In this document: positions 47,648 to 56,847 of the stretch, one piece after another
How positions within the stretch are numbered: position 1 is the stretch's first letter
How the letters are laid out: every line of letters begins with the position of its first letter
Source: Microbacterium paraoxydans
GTDB lineage: Bacteria; Actinomycetota; Actinomycetes; Actinomycetales; Microbacteriaceae
Direction: 5' to 3'
Assembly (NCBI RefSeq): GCF_019056515.1
Contig: NZ_CP064873.1
Span: 2,046,001-2,110,000, forward strand
Length of the DNA: 64,000 nucleotides
The notes under the pieces: generated by a model
The model's input: the letters and a program-made list of their open reading frames with translations, nothing else
What the model was told of the DNA's origin: nothing
The model's database searches: none
Position numbers and translations under genes: made by a program

Positions 47648-48948
47648 CGGTGGGCTCCCGTCGCGAGGGTGAGGGCCTGGTCGAGGTCCCAGATGATGTC
47701 CTCCGCGTCCTCCAGGCCGACGGAGATGCGGATCAGGTCGGGGCGCACGCCCGCGGCGACGAGCTGCTCCTCGGTGAGCTGGCGGTGCGTGGTGGAGGCC
47801 GGGTGGATCACCAGGGTGCGGGCGTCGCCGATGTTGGCGAGGTGGGACGCGAGCTGCAGGTTCTCGATGAACGCCTCCCCCGCGGCGCGGCCGTCCTCGG
47901 CGGCGACCCCGAACGCGAACACGGAGCCCGGTCCCAGCGGCAGATATCGCGCGGCACGCTCGTGATGCGGATGACCGTCCAGCCCCGCCCAGGTGACGTA
48001 GGACACGCGGGGGTCGGCGGCCAGCCACTCGGCGACGACCCGGGCGTTGGCGATGTGGGCGTCGATGCGCTGCGGCAGCGTCTCCACGCCCTGCAGGAGC
48101 GCGAAGGCCGACTGCGGGCTCAGCGCCGGCCCGATGTCGCGCAGCTGCTCGGAGCGCAGCTTGGTCAAGAATCCGTACTCGCCGAAGTTCCCCCACCAGG
48201 AGATCCCGCCGTAGGAGGCCACCGGTTCGGTCATCTGCGGGAACTTGCCGTTCCCCCAGTCGAAGGTGCCCTTCTCGATGACCACGCCGCCGAGGGTCGT
48301 GCCGTGACCGCCGAGGAACTTCGTGACCGAGTGGATGACGATGTCCGCCCCGTGTTCCAGCGGGCGCGCGAGGTACGGGGTGGCCAGCGTGGCGTCGACG
48401 ACGAGCGGCACCCCCGCCTCATGCGCGACGGCGGCGAGACCCGCGATGTCGGCGATCTCGCCCGACGGGTTCCCGATCATCTCGACGTAGACGACCTTGG
48501 TCTCCGGACGGATGGCCGCGGCGAAGTCGGCCGGGTCGGAGGAGCTGACGAACGTCGTCTCCACGCCGAACCGTCGCAGGGTGACGTCGAGCTGCGTCAC
48601 CGTGCCGCCGTAGAGCTGCGCGGCGGCGACGACATGATCGCCCGCGCCCACGAGGGCGGCGAACGTGATGAACTCGGCGCTCATCCCGGAGGCGGTCGCC
48701 ACCGCCCCGATACCGCCTTCCAGCGAGGCCAGCCGCTCCTCCAGGGCGGCGACGGTGGGGTTGCCGATGCGCGAGTAGATGTTGCCGTACTTCTGCAGCG
48801 CGAAGAGGTTCCCGGCGTCGGCCGCATCGTCGAAGACGAACGACGTCGTCTGGTAGATCGGCACCGCCCGCGCTCCGGTGGCGGCGTCCGGTGTGCCGCC
48901 GGCGTGCAGAGCGCGCGTGCGGAACCCGAAGCGGTGGTCCTCGGTCAT
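47644..48948 (-). CDS. metY: O-acetylhomoserine sulfhydrylase
   Basis: 434-aa PLP enzyme that makes homocysteine and acetate from O-acetylhomoserine and sulfide. PLP lysine is Lys210 in SVTKFLGGHGTTLGG; GTPDAATGARAVPIYQTTSFVFDDA and KYGNIYSRIGNPTVAALEERLASLEGG are typical of the Cys/Met metabolism family. Overlaps acs upstream and the CoA-binding gene downstream by four bases each. Its acetate by-product matches the substrate of the adjacent synthetase. Confidence 0.93.
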   Translation of the reverse strand: MTEDHRFGFRTRALHAGGTPDAATGARAVPIYQTTSFVFDDAADAGNLFALQKYGNIYSRIGNPTVAALEERLASLEGGIGAVATASGMSAEFITFAALVGAGDHVVAAAQLYGGTVTQLDVTLRRFGVETTFVSSSDPADFAAAIRPETKVVYVEMIGNPSGEIADIAGLAAVAHEAGVPLVVDATLATPYLARPLEHGADIVIHSVTKFLGGHGTTLGGVVIEKGTFDWGNGKFPQMTEPVASYGGISWWGNFGEYGFLTKLRSEQLRDIGPALSPQSAFALLQGVETLPQRIDAHIANARVVAEWLAADPRVSYVTWAGLDGHPHHERAARYLPLGPGSVFAFGVAAEDGRAAGEAFIENLQLASHLANIGDARTLVIHPASTTHRQLTEEQLVAAGVRPDLIRISVGLEDAEDIIWDLDQALTLATGAHR

Positions 48949-50951
48949 GATGTCCTCGATTCTGCGGCGAGAGCGCCGGCGATGTCGTCGACGGCCCAGG
49001 GGTTCTGCAGTGACGTCGTGTCGCCGAGGGCCTGCGGAGTGCGTCCCGCGCGCCGATCCTGTTCGGCATCCCAGAGCTGCGCGAGCAGGCGGCGCATGAT
49101 CTTCCCCGAGCGTGTCTTGGGCAGGTCCGGCACGACGACGACGTGCTTCGGCTTCGCGACCGGACCGATCGCGCGGGCGACCTCAGCGCGCAGCGCGTGC
49201 GCGTCGATCTCCGCCCGGCCGGACGGGGTGACGAATGCCACGACCGCCTGCCCGGTGACCGGATCCGCCACGCCGGCGGACCCGGCTTCGCCGACGGTCT
49301 CGTGCGCCACGAGCGCCGACTCGATCTCGATCGTCGAGAGGCGATGACCGGACACGTTCACGACGTCGTCGAGCCGGCCCAGGATCCAGATGAACCCGTC
49401 GGCGTCCCGGGCCGCCCCGTCTCCGGCGACGTAGTAGCCGCCGTGCGCGCCCACGCCGGCGTACGCGGACCAGTACGCGTCGCGGTAGCGCTCCGGGTTC
49501 CCCCAGACGGTCCGCGCCATCCCCGGCCACGGGCGCCGGACGACCAGCGTCCCGGATCGGCCCGGCGCCACCTCGTCCCCGTTCTCGTCGACCACCGCGA
49601 CGTCGATGCCCGGAAGCGGGACCGACGCGGAGCCGGGCTTCAGCGGCGTGATGCCGGGCAGGGGGGCGATCATCGCGGCGCCGGTCTCCGACTGCCACCA
49701 CGTGTCGATGACGGGGAGCTCCTCCCGCCCGAAGTTCCGGCGGAACCACACCCAGGCCTCCGGATTGATCGCCTCGCCCACCGTGCCGAGCAGTCGCAGG
49801 GTCGACAGGTCGTGGCCGCTCGGCAGCTCGTCGCCGAACCAGGTCATGAACGTCCGGATGAGCGTCGGGGCCGTGTAGTAGACCGTGACGCCGTAGCGCT
49901 CGATGATCTCCAGGTGCCGCTCGCGGCGCGGAGTGTCCGGCGTGCCCTCGTAGATGACCTGGGTGAGCCCGTTCGACAGCGGCCCGTAGATCTCGTAGGT
50001 GTGGGCCGTGACCCAGGCGAGGTCGGCCGTGCACCAATGGACGTCGTCGGGTTTGGCGTCGAAGTGCGCCCAGTGCGCCCAGCTCGCGTGGGTCAGGTAG
50101 CCACCGGAGGTGTGCACGAGGCCTTTGGGCTTCCCGGTCGTGCCGGAGGTGTAGATGATGAAGAGCGGGTGCTCGGCGTCGAAGGCCTCCGCCCGATGCA
50201 CGGTGGGAGCCGTGTCGACGACATCGTGCCACCACACGTCCCGGCCTTCGGTCCACGGGACGCTCTGTCCGGTGCGACGGAGCACGAGGACGTGTTCGAG
50301 GTCCGGCAGTCCCGCAGCGGCGGCATCGGCGGCGGATTTGACCTCGGTCGCCGTCCCCCGCCGGAACTGGCCGTCGCTGGTGACGAGCAGCTTCGCCCCG
50401 GTGTCCTCGAGCCGGAACCGCACGGCCTCCGCGGAGAACCCTCCGAACACGAGCGAGTGGACGGCTCCGATCCGCGCGCACGCGAGCGTGACGACCACGG
50501 TCTCCACGAGCACGGGGAGGTAGATCACCACGCGGTCCCCCGGTCGGATCCCGAGGTCTTCCAGCGCGTGCGCCGCCTGGGCCACACGACGCTGCAGGTC
50601 GGCGTAGGTCACCGAGATCCGGTCGCCGGGCTCCCCTTCGAAATGCAGCGCGACCTTGTCTCCGCGTCCGGCATCGACATGACGGTCCACGCAGTTCACC
50701 GCGACGTTCAGCCGCCCGCCGAGGAACCACCGCGCCGCGGGGACGGCACCGTCGACGGGCGGCTCCCACTCGTGCACGGCCGTCCACGGCTCGGCCCAGT
50801 CCAGTCGGCGCGCCGCGTCCTCCCAGAAGGCCAGAGGATCAGCGGCCGCGCGCTCGTAGGCGTCCGCGGTCACGTTGGCGTCGAGGAACGCGGGCGACGG
50901 AGGATAGACCCGTTCCTCCTGAAGCCGAGCCTCGGTCGTCGTCACGTCCAT
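48945..50951 (-). CDS. acs: Acetate--CoA ligase family enzyme
   Basis: 668-aa AMP-forming acyl-CoA synthetase. IYTSGTTGKPKGLVHTSGGYL is the ATP-binding motif, WWQSETGAAMIAPLPG the acetate-type A5 region, and LPKTRSGKIMRR holds the catalytic Lys617, target of regulatory acetylation in Acs. Length and motifs fit acetyl-CoA synthetase. ATG 50951 and GTG 50945 are both possible starts; either overlaps the permease stop. Placed inside a sulfur-uptake operon, so it may reactivate acetate released by MetY. Confidence 0.9.
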   Translation of the reverse strand: MDVTTTEARLQEERVYPPSPAFLDANVTADAYERAAADPLAFWEDAARRLDWAEPWTAVHEWEPPVDGAVPAARWFLGGRLNVAVNCVDRHVDAGRGDKVALHFEGEPGDRISVTYADLQRRVAQAAHALEDLGIRPGDRVVIYLPVLVETVVVTLACARIGAVHSLVFGGFSAEAVRFRLEDTGAKLLVTSDGQFRRGTATEVKSAADAAAAGLPDLEHVLVLRRTGQSVPWTEGRDVWWHDVVDTAPTVHRAEAFDAEHPLFIIYTSGTTGKPKGLVHTSGGYLTHASWAHWAHFDAKPDDVHWCTADLAWVTAHTYEIYGPLSNGLTQVIYEGTPDTPRRERHLEIIERYGVTVYYTAPTLIRTFMTWFGDELPSGHDLSTLRLLGTVGEAINPEAWVWFRRNFGREELPVIDTWWQSETGAAMIAPLPGITPLKPGSASVPLPGIDVAVVDENGDEVAPGRSGTLVVRRPWPGMARTVWGNPERYRDAYWSAYAGVGAHGGYYVAGDGAARDADGFIWILGRLDDVVNVSGHRLSTIEIESALVAHETVGEAGSAGVADPVTGQAVVAFVTPSGRAEIDAHALRAEVARAIGPVAKPKHVVVVPDLPKTRSGKIMRRLLAQLWDAEQDRRAGRTPQALGDTTSLQNPWAVDDIAGALAAESRTS

Positions 50952-51799
50952 CGCCGCAGCAGGTACTTCTCCAGCAGCGCGAGCACGCCGTTGGTGATCG
51001 TGCCGAGCAGCGCGAGCAGCACGATGGAGAGCAGGATGCGGTCGACGCGCCCCGTGCTCTGGGAGTCGGTCAAGAGGAAACCGAGCCCCATGGACGAGGC
51101 GATCAGCTCGGCGGCGACCAGGAACAGCCACGCCTGGGCGAGGGCGAGGCGCAGGCCCGCGACGACGGACGGCACGACGGCCGGGAGCTGCACCGTCCGG
51201 AACAATGACCATCCGTGCAGGCTGAAGGAGCGTCCCGCCTCGACGAGCTGCGGGTCCACGTGCCGGAGCGCGGAGGCGACGGTCGTGTAGACCGGGAAGA
51301 ACGCACCGATCGCGATGAGGGTCACCTTGGACTCCTCGCCGATCTGCATCCACAGGATCAGCAGCGGCACCCAGGCGAGCGACGGCACCGCGCGAACCGC
51401 GGCGAGAGTCGGGCTGAGCAGCACGTCACCCCAGCGCGAGAGCCCGACGATGCCGGCTGCGGCGAGGCCGACGACCGAGCCGATCGCGAATCCGAGCAGC
51501 ACCCGCTGGACGGAGATGGCGATGTGGGTCCAGAGCTGTCCGGTCTCGGCGAGTTCCACCCCGGCCTGGAAGACCGACGCCGGCGCCGGGAGGCGGTACG
51601 GCTCGATGAGGCCGGCCGTCGTGACCACCTGCCAGGCGATGAGGATCGCGGCCGGGAGCAGGAGACCCCCGACGATCCGTACGGCGGGCGGCAGACCTCG
51701 CCGTGATCCTCCCGTCCCCCGCCGGGGAGCACCCTTCGCGAACTCGAGCGCGTCCCGCGATTCCGCCGGGACGACCACCCGATCCTCAAGACCGGTCAC
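50942..51799 (-). CDS. Sulfonate/nitrate/taurine-type ABC transporter permease
   Basis: 285-aa inner-membrane permease with about six spans and the EAA-type loop LVEAGRSFSLHGWSLFRTVQLPAVVPSVVAGLRLALAQAWLFLVAAE that contacts the ATPase. Belongs to the SsuC/TauC/NrtB group. A basic, soluble N-terminal extension of about 40 residues precedes the first span. Start overlaps the binding-protein stop (ATGA). Confidence 0.92.
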   Translation of the reverse strand: MTGLEDRVVVPAESRDALEFAKGAPRRGTGGSRRGLPPAVRIVGGLLLPAAILIAWQVVTTAGLIEPYRLPAPASVFQAGVELAETGQLWTHIAISVQRVLLGFAIGSVVGLAAAGIVGLSRWGDVLLSPTLAAVRAVPSLAWVPLLILWMQIGEESKVTLIAIGAFFPVYTTVASALRHVDPQLVEAGRSFSLHGWSLFRTVQLPAVVPSVVAGLRLALAQAWLFLVAAELIASSMGLGFLLTDSQSTGRVDRILLSIVLLALLGTITNGVLALLEKYLLRRWT

Positions 51800-52836
51800 T
51801 CGCCTGCGCCCGCCTTCGTCGCGAAGGTGTCGTTGATGATGCTGGACAGCGCCTTGTCGACGGATTCCTGCCCACCCTGGACGTCGCCGGACTCGACGAG
51901 CACCGGAGCGATCTTCTCGAGCACCGCGAGCTGGTCATCACCGGGGACGCCGTCCACGTCGAGGTTCGACCGCTCCTGGATGACCGTGGTCGCGACCTCG
52001 AGGTCGATACCGGCGACCTCTGCCAACAGGGCGGCGGTCTCCTCCGGATTCTCCAGCGCCCACGCACGCGCCTCCTCGTAGGCGTCGACGACGGCCTGAG
52101 CGAGGTCGGGGTGGTTGTCGATGAAGTCCTCGGTCGCGTTGAGGAAGCCGTACGTGTTGAAGTCGACGTTGCGGTAGATGAGCTTGTCGCCCGACTCCTG
52201 CTCCGCGGCGGCCATGATGGGGTCGAGACCCGCCCATGCGTCGACCGAACCGCCGTCGAGCGCCGCGCGGCCGTCGGCGTGCTGGAGGTTCTGCACCTCG
52301 ACGTCAGCCAGCGACAGCCCGCCCTCCTCCAGGGCCTGGAGGAGGAAGAAGTAGGGGTCCGTGCCCTTGGTGGCCGCGACGGAGGCACCCTTGAGATCCT
52401 CCACCGAGGTGATGTCGCTGTCGGGCCCGACGACGATGGCCGACCACTCGGGCTGGGAGAAGATGTCGATCACCTGGATCGGCGAACCGTTCGCGCGGGC
52501 GAGCAGCGCGGCCGAGCCCGCCGTCGACCCCACGTCGACCGAACCCGAGCGGAGGAGCTCGTTGGCCTTGTTCGAGCCGGCGGACTGCACCCATTCGACG
52601 GTGACGTCGTCGCCGAGGATGTCCTCCAGGATGCCCTGGTCGCGGATCACGAGGCTGAGCGGATTGTAGGTCGCGAAGTCGATGGACAGCGTGTCCGCCG
52701 ACCACTCGCCGTTCCCGGCCGGGGTGGACTCGGCCTCGGCGGACGCGTTCTCCCCGGCGACGCAGCCGGTGGCGACGAGCATCATCGTCCCGGCGACGGC
52801 GATCGCAGGGATGATGCGGCGGGTGATGGTGCTCAT
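51796..52836 (-). CDS. ABC transporter substrate-binding lipoprotein, aliphatic sulfonate type
   Basis: 346-aa lipoprotein: signal peptide ending in VATGC with lipidated Cys25, then a two-lobed SsuA/THI5-like binding fold (TLSIDFATYNPLSLVIRDQGIL, GSAALLARANGSPIQVIDIF, ATKGTDPYFFLLQALEEGGLSLADVEVQNL). The likely ligand is an aliphatic sulfonate or similar organosulfur compound, supported by the co-encoded MetY; nitrate or a thiamine precursor are less likely alternatives. Overlaps both ABC neighbours. Confidence 0.88.
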   Translation of the reverse strand: MSTITRRIIPAIAVAGTMMLVATGCVAGENASAEAESTPAGNGEWSADTLSIDFATYNPLSLVIRDQGILEDILGDDVTVEWVQSAGSNKANELLRSGSVDVGSTAGSAALLARANGSPIQVIDIFSQPEWSAIVVGPDSDITSVEDLKGASVAATKGTDPYFFLLQALEEGGLSLADVEVQNLQHADGRAALDGGSVDAWAGLDPIMAAAEQESGDKLIYRNVDFNTYGFLNATEDFIDNHPDLAQAVVDAYEEARAWALENPEETAALLAEVAGIDLEVATTVIQERSNLDVDGVPGDDQLAVLEKIAPVLVESGDVQGGQESVDKALSSIINDTFATKAGAGE

Positions 52837-53684
52837 CGGGTCTCCTCGGGGGTGTGGTGGTGCGTGTCGACGCCGAGCCCTTCGAGGAGCTCGGCGCGCA
52901 GGTCGGCGAGGCCGCGGTCGGCGCGGTCTCGAGGGCGGATGCCGGGGACGCGGATCGTCCGCGCGACGGACGACGCGGTGTCGTCCGCGTCGCCGACGGT
53001 GCGCAGCAGCAGCACGCGGTCGGCGAGATAGAGCGCCTCCTCCACGTCGTGGGTCACGAGCAGCACCGTGGTGAGCTCGGCCGCGTGGATCTTCAGGAGC
53101 AGGTCGTGCATGCGGAGGCGCGTGAGGGCGTCGAGCGCGCCGAACGGCTCGTCGAGCAGCAGGACTCCGGGGTTCCTGGCGAGAGCCCGGGCGAGGGAGG
53201 CCCGTTGCGCCATGCCTCCCGACACTTCACGGGGGCGCTGGTCGGCGGCGTGCTCGAGTCCCACGAGCTGCAGGAGTTCGCGGACCCGGGCGCGTCCGGC
53301 GCGGCGGGAGACGCCCCGGGGAAGACCGAGCTCGACGTTCTGCGCGAGCGTACGCCACGGGAGCAGCCGCGGCTCCTGGAACGCGATCGCCGTGCGCTCG
53401 TCGACGTCGGCGACACCGGAGCCGTCCAGACGGATCGTCCCGCGCGTAGGGGTGTCCAGTCCGCCGATGAGGCGCAGCAGCGTCGACTTCCCGCACCCGG
53501 ACGGACCGACGACGGCGACGATCTCCCCGGCGGCGATATCCAGGTCGATGCCGCGGAGCACCTCGCGTCGCCCCTGAGCGAGCGGGAACGACCGCGCGAT
53601 GCCGTCCAAGCGCACGGGTTGTGCGGAGCCCGACGTCGTCGGGGCCTCAGCGGTGCGCGACGCAGCGGGCAGGAGGGCGGTCAT
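52833..53684 (-). CDS. Sulfonate-type ABC transporter ATPase
   Basis: 283-aa ATPase. Walker A GPSGCGKSTLL (about residue 58), Q-loop AFQEPRLLPWRTLAQNVELGL typical of the SsuB/TauB group, signature EVSGGMAQRASLARAL, Walker B VLLLDEPFGALD. First gene of the six-gene operon. A clean inverted repeat (53710-53735) lies 26-51 bases upstream and could regulate the whole unit according to sulfur supply. Confidence 0.93.
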   Translation of the reverse strand: MTALLPAASRTAEAPTTSGSAQPVRLDGIARSFPLAQGRREVLRGIDLDIAAGEIVAVVGPSGCGKSTLLRLIGGLDTPTRGTIRLDGSGVADVDERTAIAFQEPRLLPWRTLAQNVELGLPRGVSRRAGRARVRELLQLVGLEHAADQRPREVSGGMAQRASLARALARNPGVLLLDEPFGALDALTRLRMHDLLLKIHAAELTTVLLVTHDVEEALYLADRVLLLRTVGDADDTASSVARTIRVPGIRPRDRADRGLADLRAELLEGLGVDTHHHTPEETR

Positions 53685-53709
53685 GTCCCCATGCTGTCGG
53701 AGGCTCCGG

Positions 53710-53735
53710 AATGTTACGAATGCGGTCGTAACGTT
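53710..53735. promoter_or_regulatory. Candidate operator of the sulfur operon
   Basis: GTTACGA at 53713-53719 and TCGTAAC at 53726-53732 are perfect reverse complements with a six-base spacer; extending to ten-base arms (53710-53719, 53726-53735) costs one mismatch. It sits directly upstream of the ABC ATPase gene, in the only non-coding gap available for the operon promoter. Confidence 0.65.
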
Positions 53736-53770
53736 GCGTCACGCAGCTGCTCCGCCGGATACCGGGCATG

Positions 53771-53819
53771 CGAAAAGGGCCGCCACACCCGCCGTGAGGC
53801 GGGGTGACGACCCTTTTCG
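53771..53819 (-). terminator. rpsA terminator
   Basis: CGAAAAGGG (53771-53779) pairs with CCCTTTTCG (53811-53819), enclosing an inner CACCCGCC/GGCGGGGTG stem with one bulge. On the minus strand it begins ten bases after the rpsA stop, and separates rpsA from the sulfur operon. Confidence 0.8.
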
Positions 53820-53828
53820 GAGTGGTGC

Positions 53829-55283
53829 TTAGGAGTTGCCGCCCGAGAGCTTCTCGCGCAGAGCCGCGAGAGCCTCGTCATCGGCGAGCGTGCCGGCGCC
53901 GGCCGACTCGCTCGAGAAGGACTGGCCGCCGAAGTCGTCGCCGGCCGCAGCCTCGGCCTCGGCCGCCTTCGCGACCTGAGCCTTGTGCGCCTCCCAGCGA
54001 GCCTGGGCCGCAGCGTACTCCTGCTCCCATGCCTCGCGCTGGGCGTCGAAGCCTTCCTTCCACTGACCGGTCTCGGCGTCGAAGCCCTCCGGGTACTTGT
54101 ACTCGCCGTTCTCGTCGTACTCGGCGAGCATGCCGTACAGAGCCGGGTCGAACTCGGTGCCGTTGGGGTCGACCGACTCGTTGGCCTGCTTCAGCGACAG
54201 CGAGATGCGACGACGCTCGAGGTCGATGTCGATGACCTTGACGAAGACCTCTTCGCCCACCGACACGACCTGCTCGGCCAGCTCGACGTGCTTGCTGGAG
54301 AGCTCGGAGATGTGCACGAGGCCCTCGATGCCGTCGGCGACGCGGACGAACGCACCGAACGGAACGAGCTTGGTGACCTTACCCGGCGTGACCTGACCGA
54401 TCGCGTGGGTGCGGGCGAAGACCTGCCACGGGTCCTCCTGCGTCGCCTTCAGCGACAGGGAGACGCGCTCGCGGTCGAGGTCGACCTCGAGGATCTCGAC
54501 GGTGACCTCCTGGCCCACCTCGACGACCTCGGAGGCGTGCTCGATGTGCTTCCAGGACAGCTCGGAGACGTGCACGAGGCCGTCCACGCCACCCAGGTCC
54601 ACGAACGCACCGAAGTTGACGATCGAGGAGACGACACCCTTGCGGACCTGACCCTTGTGCAGGTTGTTCAGGAACGTGGTGCGCGACTCCGACTGCGTCT
54701 GCTCGAGCAGCGCGCGGCGGCTGAGGACGACGTTGTTGCGGTTCTTGTCGAGCTCGAGGATCTTCGCCTCGATCTCCTGGCCGAGGTACGGCGTGAGGTC
54801 GCGGACGCGACGGAGCTCGATGAGCGAGGCCGGGAGGAAGCCACGGAGGCCGATGTCGACGATGAGTCCACCCTTGACGACCTCGATGACCGTACCGGTG
54901 ACGACGCCGTCGTTCTCCTTGATCTTCTCGACGTCTCCCCAGGCGCGCTCGTACTGTGCGCGCTTCTTGGAGAGGATCAGGCGGCCTTCCTTGTCCTCCT
55001 TCTGGAGAACCAGGGCCTCGACCTCGTCGCCGACCTTGACGACCTCGTTGGGGTCGACGTCGTGCTTGATCGAGAGCTCGCGCGAGGGGATGACACCCTC
55101 GGTCTTGTAGCCGACATCGAGCAGGACCTCATCGCGGTCGATCTTGACGATCGTGCCCTCGATGATGTCGCCGTCGTTGAAGAACTTCAGGGTCTTCTCG
55201 ACCGCGGCCAGGAAGTCCTCAGCAGATCCGATGTCGTTGATGGCGACCTGCTTGGTGGCCGGGGCGGTCGTTGCGGTAGTCAT
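53829..55283 (-). CDS. rpsA: 30S ribosomal protein S1
   Basis: 484-aa RNA-binding protein that helps mRNA bind the 30S subunit. Four S1 (OB-fold) repeats are visible: GTIVKIDRDEVLLDVGYKTEGVIP, GTVIEVVKGGLIVDIGLRGFLPAS, GVVSSIVNFGAFVDLGGVDGLVHVSEL and GKVTKLVPFGAFVRVADGIEGLVHISEL. The acidic C-terminal extension is typical of Actinobacteria. The ATG at 55283 fits the family start (MTTATTAPATKQVAINDIG); an earlier in-frame ATG adds 18 unrelated residues. Confidence 0.97.
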   Translation of the reverse strand: MTTATTAPATKQVAINDIGSAEDFLAAVEKTLKFFNDGDIIEGTIVKIDRDEVLLDVGYKTEGVIPSRELSIKHDVDPNEVVKVGDEVEALVLQKEDKEGRLILSKKRAQYERAWGDVEKIKENDGVVTGTVIEVVKGGLIVDIGLRGFLPASLIELRRVRDLTPYLGQEIEAKILELDKNRNNVVLSRRALLEQTQSESRTTFLNNLHKGQVRKGVVSSIVNFGAFVDLGGVDGLVHVSELSWKHIEHASEVVEVGQEVTVEILEVDLDRERVSLSLKATQEDPWQVFARTHAIGQVTPGKVTKLVPFGAFVRVADGIEGLVHISELSSKHVELAEQVVSVGEEVFVKVIDIDLERRRISLSLKQANESVDPNGTEFDPALYGMLAEYDENGEYKYPEGFDAETGQWKEGFDAQREAWEQEYAAAQARWEAHKAQVAKAAEAEAAAGDDFGGQSFSSESAGAGTLADDEALAALREKLSGGNS

Positions 55284-55517
55284 GTAGTGGGTTGTCCTTG
55301 TGAATGGATACTCGGGCTGCGGAGCATGGCCGCGCACGGCCGGGATGTGCTTCGCAGCAGGTGGATTGTGGTGTGTTCGTCACCTGGGCATGCGTGTACA
55401 CGCCACGAGTGACAGTTCAGGCTATCAGAAGTTGCCGTCCGCGAAAGAGCGGATTCGTGCGAGCTTCTCTGTGGATAACGTCGGCGCAGCTCCGTCCATT
55501 CCGCGTACGGTGGCCCG

Positions 55518-56051
55518 GTGATGTCGCCCACCGCTCTCCGCATGCTCGCCGTGCTGGCCCTCGGCGTCTCGGCCCTGTCCGCCTGCGCCCCCGCTCCGGA
55601 GCCCACGCCGACCCCCTCCCCCGCCTTCACCTCCGAGGAAGAGGCCTTCGCCGCCGCCGAGGCGACCTTTGCCGAGTACACCAAAGCGACCAACAGTACA
55701 GACCTGCAAGACCCAGCCACGTTTGAACTGGTCTACGCCTGGCTGGCCGACGACGCAGCTACTTCTGCGCGAGAGAACTACAGCCGGCTCCACGCCGCAG
55801 CCATAGTTCGCTCAGGTGAATCCAGCTTCGACCGGATGGAGATCCAGAGTTACGCCGACTCGGAAGTGACAGCCAATTTGTGCCTGGACGTCTCGGAGGT
55901 ATCGCTGAAGAATCCAGACGGCACATCGGCAGTGCCAGACGATCGACCACCCCGCCAACCAGTCAATGTTGAGTTCGTCGCTGCCACCACGAGCACAGGC
56001 CTTGTGATCTCGTCGATCACCTCATCGGAGGCGCTGCAATGCGAGCCCTAG
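55518..56051 (+). CDS. Hypothetical lipoprotein in a lower-GC segment
   Basis: 177-aa exported protein with lipobox LSAC (Cys23), a Pro/Thr linker and a folded part containing EEEAFAAAEATFAEYTKATN and a DLQDPATFELVYAWL-like helix. This resembles short actinobacterial lipoproteins of unknown role. GTG at 55518 and ATG at 55521 are adjacent possible starts. From about 55680 onwards base composition is clearly lower in GC and codon choice less extreme than in neighbouring genes. Its stop overlaps the next gene by 13 bases. Confidence 0.72.
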   Translation: MMSPTALRMLAVLALGVSALSACAPAPEPTPTPSPAFTSEEEAFAAAEATFAEYTKATNSTDLQDPATFELVYAWLADDAATSARENYSRLHAAAIVRSGESSFDRMEIQSYADSEVTANLCLDVSEVSLKNPDGTSAVPDDRPPRQPVNVEFVAATTSTGLVISSITSSEALQCEP

Positions 56052-56815
56052 GTGGCGTCACGCTCACTTCTCTGGTCCTGTTAGCCGTGACGACGCTTGC
56101 CGACCTCCCAGACAACGGCCAACCCCAAGCCGGTTTCGATAGCGGATGGACGGCATCGCGCAATGGCTCGCTAGTTGTCCGTGCGCAGCAAGAACGAACT
56201 GTGACGAGCGATCAGTCAGCTGCCCAACGAGATCGCTCCGCCCCAGAACCAAAACGCGAACCGTGCAAGACGGACACGGCGCTGAGCCGGTCGTGCGGCA
56301 TGTACGGAGTGCGGGTGACGGAGGAGTCCGAGCACCCGCTCACGATCGAGGACCTCGCACGGTTCGCGCCGGACCCCGTGACGACGACAGCGGAGCCCGG
56401 GAACGCCGGCGTCGTGGGGATGGCGACGAACTTCGTGGCGACCGTCGCGGCGCACACGGCGAGCGGCACACTCCTCGACCGGCCGGTGACGGTGCGCTTC
56501 ACACCCGCACGGGTCGTCTTCGACCACGGCGACGGGACGACGGCCACCGCGCCGGACGGCGGCCGCACGTGGGCGACGCTCGGCCAAGCGCCCTTCACCG
56601 CGACCCCCACGAGCCACGTCTACACCCGACGCGGCACCTACACGACGAGGACGACGGTCGCCTACACGGCGGAGGTCGACGTCGGCGGGGGCTGGTTCCC
56701 GGTGTCCGGCGAGCTTTCGGTCGATGGCGCATCAAGGCAGATCCGCATCTACGAGGCGACCACCGCGCTCGTGGCACGGACGTGTGAAGAACGACCCGCG
56801 GCTGCGGGCTGCTGA
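56039..56815 (+). CDS. Hypothetical exported protein with PKD-like segment
   Basis: 258 aa. A short hydrophobic N-terminus (VTLTSLVLLAVTTLADL) may be a signal peptide. The C-terminal part contains VVFDHGDGTTATAPDGG followed by SHVYTRRGTYTTRTTVAYTAEV, the shape of a PKD-type beta domain. Overlaps the upstream lipoprotein gene by 13 bases and is probably expressed with it. The first 230 bases share the lower GC of that gene, while the remainder has normal high GC. Confidence 0.7.
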   Translation: MRALGGVTLTSLVLLAVTTLADLPDNGQPQAGFDSGWTASRNGSLVVRAQQERTVTSDQSAAQRDRSAPEPKREPCKTDTALSRSCGMYGVRVTEESEHPLTIEDLARFAPDPVTTTAEPGNAGVVGMATNFVATVAAHTASGTLLDRPVTVRFTPARVVFDHGDGTTATAPDGGRTWATLGQAPFTATPTSHVYTRRGTYTTRTTVAYTAEVDVGGGWFPVSGELSVDGASRQIRIYEATTALVARTCEERPAAAGC

Positions 56816-56847
56816 GCACCCCGTGGGGCACGCTCTACCCTGAATCC

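Noticed and set aside
53829..55283. Tandem repeats within rpsA as a repeat element
   Set aside because: These are the four S1 domains of a normal ribosomal protein and not recent duplications.
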